A stretch of 64,000 nucleotides of DNA from AC-32 sp963754265 (GCA_963754265.1 CAVWFB010000009.1:124001-188000); one strand, 5' to 3'. Shown: positions 47,605 through 56,993, counted from the stretch's first letter. Program-made: numbers and translations. Notes: a model not told the origin generated them from the sequence alone.

Positions 47605-49161
47605 CTAAGCAGGTGTCGGGACCACACGCTCGGACGCCGCGAGCACGAGCTCCGCGTCGGCCTGCTCGATCACCACCGGGTCGTGCGTGGCGCAGACGAC
47701 CGCAGCGCCGGTCTCGCGCGCCAGCGTCGAGAGGAGCGCCGCGAGCGTGAGGGCGTTCGCCTGATCCAGGCGGGCTGTCGGCTCGTCGACCAGCAACAGG
47801 CGCGGCCGGGCCGCCAGCGCCCGCGCGACCGCGACCCGAACCTGCTCGCCCGCCGAGAGGCGCGAGACGCGCTGACCGGCCCGCTCCGAGAGGCCCACCG
47901 CCGCGAGCACCTCGTGTGCTTGCTCGCCGACGCGGCCGCGGATCGCCTCGGCCAGCTCGACGTTCTCGCGCGCGCTGAGAAACGGGACGAGCCCGGGTTG
48001 CTGCGCGACGAGCGCGACGTATCGCCGGCGGAGCTCCGCGCGGCCTGCGCGATCGAGGCTCTGCATCGGCTCGCCGCACACCTCGACCTCGCCCTCGTCC
48101 GGAAGCTCGAGCCCGGCGAGCAGGTGGAGCAGCGTGGTCTTGCCCGAGCCCGAGGGCCCGGTCACGACCGTGAGCCGGCCGCCCTCGAACCGGCTCTCGA
48201 GGCCCGAGAAGACGTGGGCCGCCGTCGCGCCGCGGCCGTGCGTCTTCGAGAGGCCGCGGACGACCGCGATCGTCTCGCCGGGATGCCGAGGCTCAGCGGC
48301 GGCCTCCGGCTGCTCGGCCCGCCGTCCGTCGCTCCCCGCGGCGACGACGACGATGCGATCGTCCTCCAGCGAAGCCGCGGCCCTGCTGCCGATGCCGGCC
48401 CGCTCGAGGAACTCCTGCGGCAGCCGCAGCCAGCCGCCCCGGCCGACGACGATCGTGCTCTCGCCCGCACCGCGCACCGATTCCTCGCTCACGCGCCCGT
48501 CGCGGATGTGGACGAAGCGGTCGGCGACCGACGTCGAGGCGGGGTCGTGGCTGACGATCACGACCGTGCAGCCCTCCGCCGCCGCGAGCTCGCCGATCGC
48601 CTCGTAGACGAGGCGCGCGTTCCGCTCGTCCAGCTCTCCGGTCGGCTCGTCGGCGAGGAGGAGCCGCGGCCGGTGGGCAAGCGCTGCGCAGAGAGCGACG
48701 CGCTGCTGCTCGCCGCCCGAGAGCAGGCCCGGCCGGGCATCCGCTTTCCCGGAAAGGCCGACCCGATCGAGCAGCTCGAGCGACCTCGACTCGCGCGCCT
48801 CGCGCTCGACCCCTTCGGCGCGCAGCTTGAGGCCGACGAGCTCGCGGGCGCTCAGCTCGGGCGCGAGTGCCTGGGCGAAGTGCTGGTCGAGGTACCCGAT
48901 GGTTTGCGAGCGGTAGCGCGCGAGGCCGCCAAAGCCGAGCCCGCGCAGGTCGCGGCCGAAAACCCTCGCCGTCCCCGCCGACGGCGTGTCCAGACCGGCG
49001 AGGATCCGCAGGAACGAGGTCTTGCCCGAGCCGCTGGGGCCGAGCACCGTCAGGATCTCGCCCTCGGCGATCGTCAGCGTCAGCCCCTGCAGTGCGGCGG
49101 CGTCGCCCTCGGGCGTGGAGTGAACGCGGAAGAGATCGCGGGTCTCGACGGCGACGCTCAT
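47605..49161 (-). CDS. Fused double ABC ATPase (MacB/LolD-type domains)
   Basis: A 518-residue cytoplasmic protein with two complete ATPase domains in one chain. Half 1: Walker A GPSGSGKTS (about 41-49), signature LLSGGEQQRVAL, Walker B LLLADEPTGELDE, H-loop VSHDP. Half 2 (from about residue 290): Walker A GPSGSGKTT, a changed signature RLSAGEQVRVA, Walker B LLLVDEPTARLDQ, H-loop ATHDP. MacB/LolD-type ATPases are normally separate and form homodimers; here both halves are fused, so the two sites may not be equal. It overlaps by four bases the upstream giant permease gene, its partner. Confidence 0.88.
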   Translation of the reverse strand: MSVAVETRDLFRVHSTPEGDAAALQGLTLTIAEGEILTVLGPSGSGKTSFLRILAGLDTPSAGTARVFGRDLRGLGFGGLARYRSQTIGYLDQHFAQALAPELSARELVGLKLRAEGVEREARESRSLELLDRVGLSGKADARPGLLSGGEQQRVALCAALAHRPRLLLADEPTGELDERNARLVYEAIGELAAAEGCTVVIVSHDPASTSVADRFVHIRDGRVSEESVRGAGESTIVVGRGGWLRLPQEFLERAGIGSRAAASLEDDRIVVVAAGSDGRRAEQPEAAAEPRHPGETIAVVRGLSKTHGRGATAAHVFSGLESRFEGGRLTVVTGPSGSGKTTLLHLLAGLELPDEGEVEVCGEPMQSLDRAGRAELRRRYVALVAQQPGLVPFLSARENVELAEAIRGRVGEQAHEVLAAVGLSERAGQRVSRLSAGEQVRVAVARALAARPRLLLVDEPTARLDQANALTLAALLSTLARETGAAVVCATHDPVVIEQADAELVLAASERVVPTPA

Positions 49162-52100
49162 CGCGTCCCTCCGTACCGGGCAGGCACCGGCTCGCGGAAC
49201 GCGCGGCCCGTGGCGAGCCCGACGAGGACGGCTCCCAAAGCGACCGCGACGAGCCCCGAAGCAATGACGACGAGCCAGTCGAGCGAGACGGCGAGCGGCG
49301 GCGACGGCGCGGTCGCGTTGGCCGTCAGCTCGACGAAGCTGACCACGAGCAGCGAGAGGACCAAGCCGGTGAGGATCCCGCCTGCGACCCCGGCTCCCGC
49401 GACCACGAGCGCGCGGAGCTGGAGCTGCCGGCGCAAACGTGCAGGCGGCGTGCCTTGCGCCTCGAGGTCGAACGAGTCCGCAGCCTCGTCACGCCGCTCC
49501 GAGACCACCCCGAGGACGAGCGCGAGCAGCGCGAGCAAGATCGCGATCAGCGCGGAGGCCTCGAGCATCGCGAGCGCGGCGCGTGCGACGGGATCGCTGC
49601 GAAGCGAGCTCTCGAGGGCCGCCTGCGAGGAGACGGCGAGCAGCGGGAACGGAGGTCGGCGCAGCCGCGCCTCGACGGCGGCCCGGCCGCCCGGCTCGGT
49701 CTCGAGCCAGAGCTCGGTGGGGAACCCCGAGCCGGGCGTGGCGGCATTCAGCGCCGTCTCGAGCGCCCTCCGGTCGGTCACGACGAAGTCGTCCGTCCCG
49801 GGCGCGGCGCCGCCCGGGAAGCGCTTCGCCACCGCCGCGACGCGGAACACGAGCGGCTGGCCCGCCACGACGACCCCGAGCAACCGGTCCGGGCCGGCGA
49901 TCTCGGCCATTCGAGGCGAGACGACGGCCGCCAGCCGCACGCCGTCCGTCGGCTGGCGCGGACGCACGTACGTGTCGAACTCGTTCGTGAGCGTGAGGCC
50001 GAACCGAAGACGCCCGTCGTCGCTCAGGCTCCTCACGCCCGTCGTCCCGATCCAGCCGGAGTAGTCGGTCACGACCCTTCCATCTGCGCGGGGCCGCCCG
50101 AGCGAGACGGAGCCCACGGCAGGCGCCCCGGCGTCGGCTCCGCGTTCCTCCAGCTTCGGCGGCGGCTCGAAGCGCAAGGCGACGAGGGTGCCGCCGCGGG
50201 CCTCGCGCGGGATCGGAGCGGCCAGGAGCTGCGGGCGGGTACCGACGTTGCGGCCGAGCTCGACCGTCGCGAACGACCCGTCGTGCCGCCGGATGCTCGC
50301 GGCCACGCCGACCTCGGTGCCGGTGACCGCGATCGGCAGCTCGAGCGTCTTCGCGCCGGCCGGAAGCGGCGCACCTCGCAGCGCCACCGAGCCCCTCGGC
50401 TCGAGCCGCGCCGCCAGCTCCGCAGGCGAGCTCGAGGCGAAATCGCCGCGCCAGCCGTCGATCCCCCGCAGCGCCTGCCCGCCCAAGCCCAGCACGGCGA
50501 TGCCCGTGACGTCTGTCGCGCCGGAGATGTTCCCGGCCAGGCGGATCACGGGCTCCACGCGCGCATGCGGCCGGAGCGAGCGCACGACCCCGGGGGTGAC
50601 GACCGAGCGGACCGGAACGAGCTGGGAGAGATCTTCGCGGACGACGTCGTCGGCGGGAATCGCGTAGGCGGCCTGGTCCTGCTGCCCGCGCACGAGCGTC
50701 GAGCGGTACGTCTCGGCGAAGAGCGCGAGCCCGATCGAGACGACGACGAAGCCCACCGCCACGGCCGCGTAGCCGGGCCGGCGCGCGAGCCCGAGCGCGG
50801 CCAGACGGAACGCGAGCGCGTCTCTCGGCACCGCGCGCTCCAGCAACCGCAGGCCGGCCGGCAGCAGGCGAGCCGCGCCGACCGCCGCCGCGAATCCGAC
50901 CAGTGACGGCAGCAGCAGGAGGACGATCCCGGTGCCGTTGCTCGCGAGCAGATCGCCGGTGTCGGCTGCCCCACGGGCCAGCGCGACCGCGACCACGACG
51001 ACTGCGGCGATCGCCGCGACGTCGAGCGGCGAGACGGCGAGCCCGCGCACCGCCACCGGGCGCACCGTCAACGCGGCCGCGAGGACGAGCGTTGCCGCCG
51101 CGGCCAGCAGGAGTGCCAAGGCGATCCCGCGGCCCGAGAGCACCGAGTGGCGCAGAAGGGACGCGACCGGCTCACCGGTCCGCCCGGCCACGGCCGCCGC
51201 CACCGCGGAGCCCGCGACCCAGCCCACGAGCGCGCCGCAGAGTGCCATCGCCGCCGACTCGGCGACGACGAGAAGGCCGACCTGCCAGCGCCGCGTGCCG
51301 CTCGAGAGGAGTCGCCGGCGCGATGCATCCACGTCGGGGCGGAGCCGCGCCGCCGCCAGCACCGCGAAGGCAAGCAGGAGCGCCACGGCCTCCCCGCCGA
51401 GCAGGAGCAGCCGCCGGCCGGAGACCGTCGCCGCGTCCACTGCCGCGCGGAGCTCGTCGACCGGAGCCGACAGCTCGAACCCGAAGGCCTGTGCCTGGAG
51501 CACCGAGCGGGCGTGCTCGATCCGGGTCGCCAGGGCGTCCGCCGACCACGAGCGGACCGAGCCACGCTCGAGCGGGACGACCCAGCCGTAGCTGCGGTAC
51601 GAGTCGTGGAGCAGCGGCGAGCGGTCGAGCCCGGCGACCCCGTTCGCCAGCACGAGCGGCGGCGGCGCCGGCCGGTGGTAGCGCGTGATCTGTTGCACGA
51701 AGGCCGATTGGCCGAGCGTCGCCGCCGGAACGGCGTCGCCGAAGAGCGTGGCGGTGCGCAGGTCGCCCTCCCCCACCGGCACGAGCCGCAGGCCGGGCAC
51801 GTTCGGGATCCGGCCGCCGCGCCTGATCACGAGCACCTCGCAGCGCTCCGGCTCGCAGCGATGCGGCAGGCGGCCCGAGCGCAACTGCACCCAGCGGCCA
51901 AGCTGGTCGACGGCGCCGAGCCCGAGCAGCGCCCCGCCGAGCTGGCTCTCGCGGTAGAGGGACGTCCCGGTGGCCCGCTCGTCCACGACCCGGTGCAGCT
52001 CGGAGCGCACGTGTGCGTCGAGCCTGGCGTAGGGCGCCGCCTGGCCGCCGACGCTGAACCAGTTCACCCGCACCGCCTGGACCGAGTCCGGCAGGGCGGC

Positions 52101-52271
52101 CACCTTGCGCCCGACGTCGCGATCTTGCGCGGCCACCGTGCCGGCGAGAACGGCACCGAGCATGGCCGCCGCAGCACCGAGCCCGAGCACGACGAGCGCG
52201 AATCGCTCGCGCCGGCGGGCGAGCCGCGCACGCGCGAGCCAGAGCGGGAAGAAGAGCCTGCGGAGAGCCAC
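49158..52271 (-). CDS. Large FtsX-type ABC permease (1037 residues)
   Basis: A membrane protein of 1037 residues with about ten hydrophobic helices and two large extracellular domains. The first helix is at about residues 25-48, then an outer domain to about 280, a block of helices between about 285 and 530, a second outer domain to about 880, and three last helices. Two FtsX/MacB permease units are thus joined in one chain, matching the fused double ATPase encoded next. Such transporters act mechanically on the cell envelope or export lipoproteins and peptides. The start codon is GTG 52271. The cargo is unknown. Confidence 0.82.
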   Translation of the reverse strand: MALRRLFFPLWLARARLARRRERFALVVLGLGAAAAMLGAVLAGTVAAQDRDVGRKVAALPDSVQAVRVNWFSVGGQAAPYARLDAHVRSELHRVVDERATGTSLYRESQLGGALLGLGAVDQLGRWVQLRSGRLPHRCEPERCEVLVIRRGGRIPNVPGLRLVPVGEGDLRTATLFGDAVPAATLGQSAFVQQITRYHRPAPPPLVLANGVAGLDRSPLLHDSYRSYGWVVPLERGSVRSWSADALATRIEHARSVLQAQAFGFELSAPVDELRAAVDAATVSGRRLLLLGGEAVALLLAFAVLAAARLRPDVDASRRRLLSSGTRRWQVGLLVVAESAAMALCGALVGWVAGSAVAAAVAGRTGEPVASLLRHSVLSGRGIALALLLAAAATLVLAAALTVRPVAVRGLAVSPLDVAAIAAVVVVAVALARGAADTGDLLASNGTGIVLLLLPSLVGFAAAVGAARLLPAGLRLLERAVPRDALAFRLAALGLARRPGYAAVAVGFVVVSIGLALFAETYRSTLVRGQQDQAAYAIPADDVVREDLSQLVPVRSVVTPGVVRSLRPHARVEPVIRLAGNISGATDVTGIAVLGLGGQALRGIDGWRGDFASSSPAELAARLEPRGSVALRGAPLPAGAKTLELPIAVTGTEVGVAASIRRHDGSFATVELGRNVGTRPQLLAAPIPREARGGTLVALRFEPPPKLEERGADAGAPAVGSVSLGRPRADGRVVTDYSGWIGTTGVRSLSDDGRLRFGLTLTNEFDTYVRPRQPTDGVRLAAVVSPRMAEIAGPDRLLGVVVAGQPLVFRVAAVAKRFPGGAAPGTDDFVVTDRRALETALNAATPGSGFPTELWLETEPGGRAAVEARLRRPPFPLLAVSSQAALESSLRSDPVARAALAMLEASALIAILLALLALVLGVVSERRDEAADSFDLEAQGTPPARLRRQLQLRALVVAGAGVAGGILTGLVLSLLVVSFVELTANATAPSPPLAVSLDWLVVIASGLVAVALGAVLVGLATGRAFREPVPARYGGTR

Positions 52272-52383
52272 GGCGCGAAAACGGTGCCAGTCGCCGGGTG
52301 GCTCCGTCCAGTCGGGTCGCGCAAATGAGCCGTTACCAAGGACTGCGCCTGCAGCTCAAAGTGGCAGATCTACCTCTGAGCGG

Positions 52384-53889
52384 TTAGTCCAGCCGCTCGT
52401 ACGCAGGGATCGTCAGGAACTCCGCCAGCTCCTCGCCGAGCGCGACCTCCTCGAAGAGCTCCCGAGCCTCGTCCGCGCGGCTGCGCTCGAAGACCTCGTC
52501 GCCGAACTCGGCCCGGAGCCGGGCGAGCTCCTCGTCGATCACCTCCCGGACCTGCTCCCGCGTGAAGTGGCCGTGCCGGACCCACTGCCAGACCTGCGAG
52601 CGCGCGATCTCCGCCGTCGCCGCATCCTCCATCAGGTTGTCGATCGCCACGGCGCCGCTGCCGCGCAGCCAGGCCGACAGATATTGGATCCCGACGCTGA
52701 CGTCGTTGCGGAGCCCCTCCTCCGTGATCTCGCCGGGCGTCGCGGCCACGTTCAGCAGCTCGGCGGGCCCCACCTCGACCTCGTCGCGCTGCCGCTCGAG
52801 CTGGTTCGGGCGCACGCCGAGGACGGCGTCGAACTCCTCCAGCGCGACCGGCACCAGGTCGGGGTGCGCCACCCAGGTGCCGTCGAAGCCGTCGCCCGCC
52901 TCGCGCCGCTTGTCGTCTCGCACCTTGGCCAGCGCTCGCTCGTTCAGCTCGGCGTCCTTCCGGCTCGGAATGAACGCGGCCATCCCGCCCATCGCGTGCG
53001 CTCCGCGGCGGTGGCACGTCTTGACGAGCAGCTCGGTGTAGGCGCGCATGAACGGGGCCGTCATCGAGACGGTGTTGCGGTCAGGGAGCACGAACTCCGG
53101 GCGGTCGCGGAACTTCTTGATCACGCTGAACATGTAGTCCCAGCGGCCCGCGTTCAGGCCGGCGGCGTGCTCGCGCAGCTCCCAGAGGATCTCGTCCATC
53201 TCGAACGCCGCCAGCACGGTCTCGATCAGCACCGTCGCCCTGATCGTCCCGCGCGGGAGCTCGAGCGCGTCCTCGGTGAATGCGAAGACGTCGTTCCAGA
53301 GCCGCGCCTCGAGGTGGCTTTCGAGCTTGGGCAGGTAGAGGTATGGACGGCGGTCCCGGTTGCGGAAGAGGTAAAGCCCGAAGTCGAAAAGGCTCGCGGA
53401 GACCGGCGCCCCGTCGAGCTCGAGCTGCCGCTCCTCGAGGTGCCAGCCTCGCGGCCGGACGAGCAGCGTCGCGACCTCCTCGTTCAGCCGGTAGGTCTTG
53501 TCCGGGGTCTCGAGCTCGATCGTCCCATCGAGCGCGTCGGTGAGGTTCGCCTGGCCCTCGAGCATGTTCCGCCGGGTCGGCGAGTTCGCGTCCTCGAAGT
53601 CGGCCATGAACATGCGCGCGCCCGAGTTGAGCGCGTTGATCACCATCTTCCGGTCGGTCGGCCCGGTGATCTCGACCCGGCGGTCGAGCAGCGGCGGCGG
53701 CACGGGCTCGATCGCCCAGTCGCTCTCGCGGAGCTCGCGTGTCTCGGGCAAGAACGCCGGGAGCTCACCCGCGTCGAGCCGCTCCTGTCGCTCGGCGCGC
53801 GCATCGAGAAGCTCGCGGCGGCGCGCGCCGAAGCGCCGCTCCAGATCGTGCACGAAGGCCACCGCCTCTTCGGTCAGAACTTCCTCCAC
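52384..53889 (-). CDS. aceB: Malate synthase A
   Basis: A 501-residue enzyme that condenses glyoxylate and acetyl-CoA to malate in the glyoxylate shunt. The MFMADFEDANSPTRRN segment, LPKLESHLEARLWND, the MGGMAAFIPSRKD loop, and GTWVAHPDLVPVALEEFD are classic isoform A motifs. The length fits the A form, not the 720-residue G form. GTG 53889 is 22 bases from the divergent small membrane protein gene. Isocitrate lyase is not in the window. Confidence 0.95.
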   Translation of the reverse strand: MEEVLTEEAVAFVHDLERRFGARRRELLDARAERQERLDAGELPAFLPETRELRESDWAIEPVPPPLLDRRVEITGPTDRKMVINALNSGARMFMADFEDANSPTRRNMLEGQANLTDALDGTIELETPDKTYRLNEEVATLLVRPRGWHLEERQLELDGAPVSASLFDFGLYLFRNRDRRPYLYLPKLESHLEARLWNDVFAFTEDALELPRGTIRATVLIETVLAAFEMDEILWELREHAAGLNAGRWDYMFSVIKKFRDRPEFVLPDRNTVSMTAPFMRAYTELLVKTCHRRGAHAMGGMAAFIPSRKDAELNERALAKVRDDKRREAGDGFDGTWVAHPDLVPVALEEFDAVLGVRPNQLERQRDEVEVGPAELLNVAATPGEITEEGLRNDVSVGIQYLSAWLRGSGAVAIDNLMEDAATAEIARSQVWQWVRHGHFTREQVREVIDEELARLRAEFGDEVFERSRADEARELFEEVALGEELAEFLTIPAYERLD

Positions 53890-53911
53890 GGCCGTTAGCC
53901 TCTCACGTCCG

Positions 53912-54121
53912 ATGCCCGATCCCGATCAGGTTTCGACTCGATTCGAGATCCCGAATCGCGCTGAATTGCGCGTCTTCGCGGGCTACTGCGTGGCGGCCAT
54001 CGTCTACATCGCGATCGGCGTCTTCGTCAATGACTTCATGTTCTCCGTCGTCGTGGCGATGGCTTACCTGGTCGTCGCGGCGTGGCTCGTGCCGACCCTG
54101 TTCCGGCGGCTGCGTCGGTGA
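53912..54121 (+). CDS. Small two-helix membrane protein
   Basis: A 69-residue protein with a polar N-terminus (about 20 residues) and two membrane helices (AGYCVAAIVYIAIGVFV and MFSVVVAMAYLVVAAWLVPTLF) and an Arg-rich end. No family is recognised. TAGCCT lies ten bases before ATG 53912. The following hydrolase gene starts in its stop codon (GTGA), so the two are expressed together. Confidence 0.6.
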   Translation: MPDPDQVSTRFEIPNRAELRVFAGYCVAAIVYIAIGVFVNDFMFSVVVAMAYLVVAAWLVPTLFRRLRR

Positions 54122-54837
54122 GCTGGGCCGCACACGACCTCGAGCCCTACGCGTTTCAGAAGCACCTCGGCCTCAAGGTCGCGTTTGTCCCACTGCTGAT
54201 CGGCTCGTATGCACCGGACCTGATGACGAAGTGGTTCGTCTACGGGATCCATCTCGGGCCCTGGGATCTGAAGGCCTCCAACCCGGCGCAGTTCCACCGG
54301 GGCTGGCCGGGCGTGGGCTTCACCCACTCCCTGACCTTCGGCGTCCTGATCGGACTCGTGATCTGGAAGGTGTTCGGAAGCAAACTCTGGGCGCTCAGCT
54401 TCGTGATCGGACATGCGGCGCATGCGATCACTGATACCGGCGACACGGTCGGGACGATGCTGCTCTTCCCCTGGACGTTCCACTTCCACCTCGATGCCTG
54501 GGCTTACGCCGGCCAGACCGGCCGCTTCACCGACGCGGCCGCGTACTTCAGCGGCCCCGGGAGCATGTGGGACTTGGCGTGGATCCTCTACGGCTTCTAC
54601 AGCTGGCGCGTGATCACGAGCGAGTACTTCGACAAGGTCATCTACCGGGCCGATGGGTTCTGGCCCTGGCTCAACCGCTGGGTGCCGCGCGGCGCGCTGA
54701 TCGCGCTCTACCGCGCGGCGTTCTTCTACGGCACCTCGCGCTGGATCGCGTGGACGATCTGGGCGCACGTCGTGCACCACTACCCGTACGACCTCAGCTG
54801 GGGCGGGCCGCACTGGGTGCCCGCGGAGCACCCGTAG
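54118..54837 (+). CDS. Integral membrane metal-dependent hydrolase-like protein (YdjM-related)
   Basis: A 239-residue membrane protein with about five hydrophobic segments. The SYAPDLMTKW start, the FHRGWPGVGFTHSLTFGVLIG segment and the GHAAHAITDTGDTVGT motif, rich in His and Asp, resemble the YdjM/LexA-regulated membrane hydrolase family (PF04307 type). Metal binding is predicted from these His/Asp pairs. No substrate is known. The GTG 54118 overlaps the upstream small gene. Confidence 0.6.
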   Translation: MSWAAHDLEPYAFQKHLGLKVAFVPLLIGSYAPDLMTKWFVYGIHLGPWDLKASNPAQFHRGWPGVGFTHSLTFGVLIGLVIWKVFGSKLWALSFVIGHAAHAITDTGDTVGTMLLFPWTFHFHLDAWAYAGQTGRFTDAAAYFSGPGSMWDLAWILYGFYSWRVITSEYFDKVIYRADGFWPWLNRWVPRGALIALYRAAFFYGTSRWIAWTIWAHVVHHYPYDLSWGGPHWVPAEHP

Positions 54838-54855
54838 CTGTGTAACCATCTGCGC

Positions 54856-55857
54856 GTGATGCGGCGTGCGCTCATCGCCATGACGATCGCGCTCGCCACG
54901 GCGGCGCCGGCCTCGGCCGGAATCGCCGAGATCCGCGACGGGCACGGGCACCTGCTCGCGAACGCGGGAGCCGGAGGCGCGTTCGCGAGCTTCCAGGACG
55001 GCGGCTGGGCGCTCCGGTACGACTCGGCCTCACGCAGCACACGTGGCGTCTCGCTCACCGGGGTCTCGCTCGCCGGCGGGCTCGTGTACGCCGAGCGGAT
55101 CGTCGTTCCGGCCCACGGCCTCCGCGGAGCCCGGGTCGAGGGGCTGACGGTGAACGGGCACGCCGTCGCGGCCCGGCCGAACACGCTCGTCCCGCTGGGA
55201 CCCGGGAGCTACCTGGTCGTCCTGCAGGAGGCCGTCGTTCCGGGCGAGGGGAGCGGAGTGGTCGGGCTCCGGCTCGTGGCCGGCGACTCGTCGCTCGGGA
55301 TCGACCCAGGCTCGCAGCTCCTCGTCGGCCTCGCCCGGGCGGCGATGCCGGCGGTCCACCGGCAGCGCGAGGTGCGTCTCTCGTGGCTCGCGCTCGGGGT
55401 CGCAGGCCACGGCGTCGACACCGGCAGCGGAGACCGGGGGCTCCCGGAGCCGTCGCTCCTCGGGGTGCCGACGGGCGGGACGACCGGCGTCGAGGCGGTG
55501 CGGATCGCGATGCAGTACCTCGGCGTTCCCTATCGCTGGGGAGGCGCCGACCCGTTCCGCGGCTTCGACTGCTCGGGCCTCGCGATGTACGTCTACGCCC
55601 AGCTCGGCATCCAGCTGACGCACTACACGGGCTCGCAGTTCTACGAAGGCGCGCGGGTCCCGCCCTCGGCGCTGTTGCCCGGCGACCTGCTGTTCTTCGA
55701 GCCGAGCGCACGCGGTCCGCAGCACGAGGGGATCTACATCGGCGACGGGCAGTTCATCCAGGCCCCGCACACGGGTGACGTCGTCAAGATCTCGTCCCTG
55801 TCGGAGCCGGGATACGCCTTCGGCTTCGTCGGTGCCGTCCGCCCCTGGGGCGCCTAG
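54856..55857 (+). CDS. Secreted NlpC/P60 peptidoglycan hydrolase
   Basis: A 333-residue exported cell wall hydrolase. The signal peptide covers about residues 1-22 (RRALIAMTIALATAAPASA). Residues about 25-190 form a beta-rich domain of unknown type; residues 210-330 are NlpC/P60. The nucleophile Cys is in FRGFDCSGLAMYVY (about residue 239), the His in HEGIYIGDGQFI, and the third polar residue in QAPH. The preceding VPYRWGGADP loop is typical. These enzymes cut the D-Glu to diamino acid bond. ATG 54859 is an equally possible start. Confidence 0.9.
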   Translation: MMRRALIAMTIALATAAPASAGIAEIRDGHGHLLANAGAGGAFASFQDGGWALRYDSASRSTRGVSLTGVSLAGGLVYAERIVVPAHGLRGARVEGLTVNGHAVAARPNTLVPLGPGSYLVVLQEAVVPGEGSGVVGLRLVAGDSSLGIDPGSQLLVGLARAAMPAVHRQREVRLSWLALGVAGHGVDTGSGDRGLPEPSLLGVPTGGTTGVEAVRIAMQYLGVPYRWGGADPFRGFDCSGLAMYVYAQLGIQLTHYTGSQFYEGARVPPSALLPGDLLFFEPSARGPQHEGIYIGDGQFIQAPHTGDVVKISSLSEPGYAFGFVGAVRPWGA

Positions 55858-55873
55858 CGACCCGAAAAAGCAA

Positions 55874-55900
55874 GCGAGCCAGGTCTAGGGCCCGGCTCGC
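55874..55900 (+). terminator. Hairpin downstream of the NlpC/P60 gene
   Basis: GCGAGCC (55874-55880) pairs with GGCTCGC (55894-55900) around a 13-base loop, 17 bases after the stop codon. There is no U-run, so termination is only suggested. The rest of the 210-base gap up to 56068 contains short inverted repeats (GCGACT/AGTCGC at 55939-55958, GCAAAT/ATTTGC at 55979-55997) but no gene. Confidence 0.35.
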
Positions 55901-56068
55901 CGCCGCGATGATGTCCTCTGGAGGGGAGAGCATCGACCGCGACTCTGAGTCTAGTCGCAGGCTAGGTGGCAGTGACCTGCAAATACCTGCGATTTGCTGC
56001 GGTTTTGTCGATCTCGCCCCGCGAGGACCCCTGAGAGCGCTGGTCGCGTCCTGTCCGGCTCTGGCACG

Positions 56069-56659
56069 ATGCCGACTGTGAGGTCACGCACCGTCTGGTC
56101 GCTGATGCTTCCGATGCTCGTCGCGAGCGAAACGGTGGGGCACGCGCTCGTTGCCCGCTTCCTCGATCCCCACGGCGAGCGGCACATGGTGCTCGCGAGA
56201 ACGACGCAGGACTACCTCGAGTTCCTGTACGCCGCGATCGTCGTCTGCCTGGTGCTCGGCATCGCCGCTCTCGCCCGCCGGGCGATCGCGACGTTCCGCG
56301 GCCTCGGGCCCCGGCCCCTGCCCGCGTGGCGCGTCGCCGCACTCCCGTCCGTCGTCTTCCTGGCCCAGGAGCACGTCGAGTCGCTCGTCCACAACGGGGA
56401 CTCGGGCTGGTTCGTCACCGCCGAGCCCGTGGTGCTCTTCGGGGCCGTTCTGCAGCTGCCGTTCGGGCTCATGGCCGTGTGGCTCGTGCGCACGCTCCTG
56501 CGCGCAGCCGAAGGGCTCGGCTTCGTGCTGGCTCGTCAGGCCACCCGCGTCCGCGAGCGAGCGGCCCAGCTCGTCCACGGCCCGCAGGTCGAACCGATCC
56601 GGCTGCTCGGCCTCGCGCGCGGGCTGGCCGAGCGCGCACCGCCGCCCTCCTTCGCCTGA
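56069..56659 (+). CDS. Predicted membrane protein of unknown function
   Basis: A 196-residue protein with about four hydrophobic segments: around residues 10-25, 45-65, 85-100 and 115-140. Polar loops carry HGERHMVLARTTQDYLEF and LAQEHVESLVHNGDSGWF. No known family is recognised; the paired His/Glu residues at helix ends could bind a metal (speculative). ATG 56069 is the first start that leaves a short N-terminus; no ribosome binding site is clear. A strong hairpin follows the stop. Confidence 0.55.
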   Translation: MPTVRSRTVWSLMLPMLVASETVGHALVARFLDPHGERHMVLARTTQDYLEFLYAAIVVCLVLGIAALARRAIATFRGLGPRPLPAWRVAALPSVVFLAQEHVESLVHNGDSGWFVTAEPVVLFGAVLQLPFGLMAVWLVRTLLRAAEGLGFVLARQATRVRERAAQLVHGPQVEPIRLLGLARGLAERAPPPSFA

Positions 56660-56663
56660 GAGC

Positions 56664-56687
56664 GGCGGCCACAGCTCTGTGGCCGCC
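56664..56687 (+). terminator. Perfect 11-bp hairpin after the membrane protein gene
   Basis: GGCGGCCACAG (56664-56674) and CTGTGGCCGCC (56677-56687) pair perfectly around a two-base loop (in practice the inner pair opens). It begins five bases after the stop codon of the upstream gene and ends before the ribosome binding site of the HTH gene. No U-run follows. Confidence 0.5.
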
Positions 56688-56711
56688 AACCCGGCGTAAA
56701 AGGAGGGTTCC

Positions 56712-56960
56712 TTGCAACAGCAGACACACAATTCCGGACGAGCCGAAGTCGACGCCTTGGCGACTGCCCTGGCCGAGCGGCTCCACCTCACGGACGGCAC
56801 GCCGTGGATGAACACGGCCGAGGCCGCCCAGTACATGCGCGTCTCGGTGCGCTGGCTGCGCCAGCACCTGCACCAGGTGCCGCACAGCAAGGTGGAGGGC
56901 CGGCTGTTCTTCAGTCGTAACGAGCTCGACTCGTGGCTCGCTCGAAACCGACGGCGCTAG
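56712..56960 (+). CDS. Small excisionase/MerR-like HTH DNA-binding protein
   Basis: An 82-residue protein with a winged HTH of the excisionase/helix_turn_helix_17 type. WMNTAEAAQYMRVSVRWLRQHLHQVPHSKVEGRLFFSRNELDSWL is the whole fold in consecutive motifs (HTH at about residues 33-52, wing at 58-68). TTG 56712 follows AAAGGAGGG closely. It is not next to an integrase, so it is more likely a small regulator than a phage factor. A strong terminator follows at once, so it is a single-gene unit. Confidence 0.75.
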   Translation: MQQQTHNSGRAEVDALATALAERLHLTDGTPWMNTAEAAQYMRVSVRWLRQHLHQVPHSKVEGRLFFSRNELDSWLARNRRR

Positions 56961-56990
56961 AGAGGGCTTGGCGTCAGCCAAGCCCTCTTT
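56961..56990 (+). terminator. Rho-independent terminator after the HTH gene
   Basis: AGAGGGCTTGGC (56961-56972), loop GTCA, GCCAAGCCCTCT (56977-56988), then TT: a perfect 12-pair stem with a short T tract, starting right after the TAG. It lies between convergent genes and its stem may also serve the khtT-like gene on the other strand. Confidence 0.8.
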
Positions 56991-56993
56991 GGG

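Noticed and set aside
55858..56068. c-di-AMP (ydaO-type) riboswitch near the NlpC/P60 gene
   Set aside because: The region is downstream, not upstream, of that gene, and the conserved riboswitch motifs could not be found.
56712..56960. Phage or integrative element marked by the excisionase-like HTH protein
   Set aside because: No integrase, attachment repeat, tRNA or base-composition change is visible around it.
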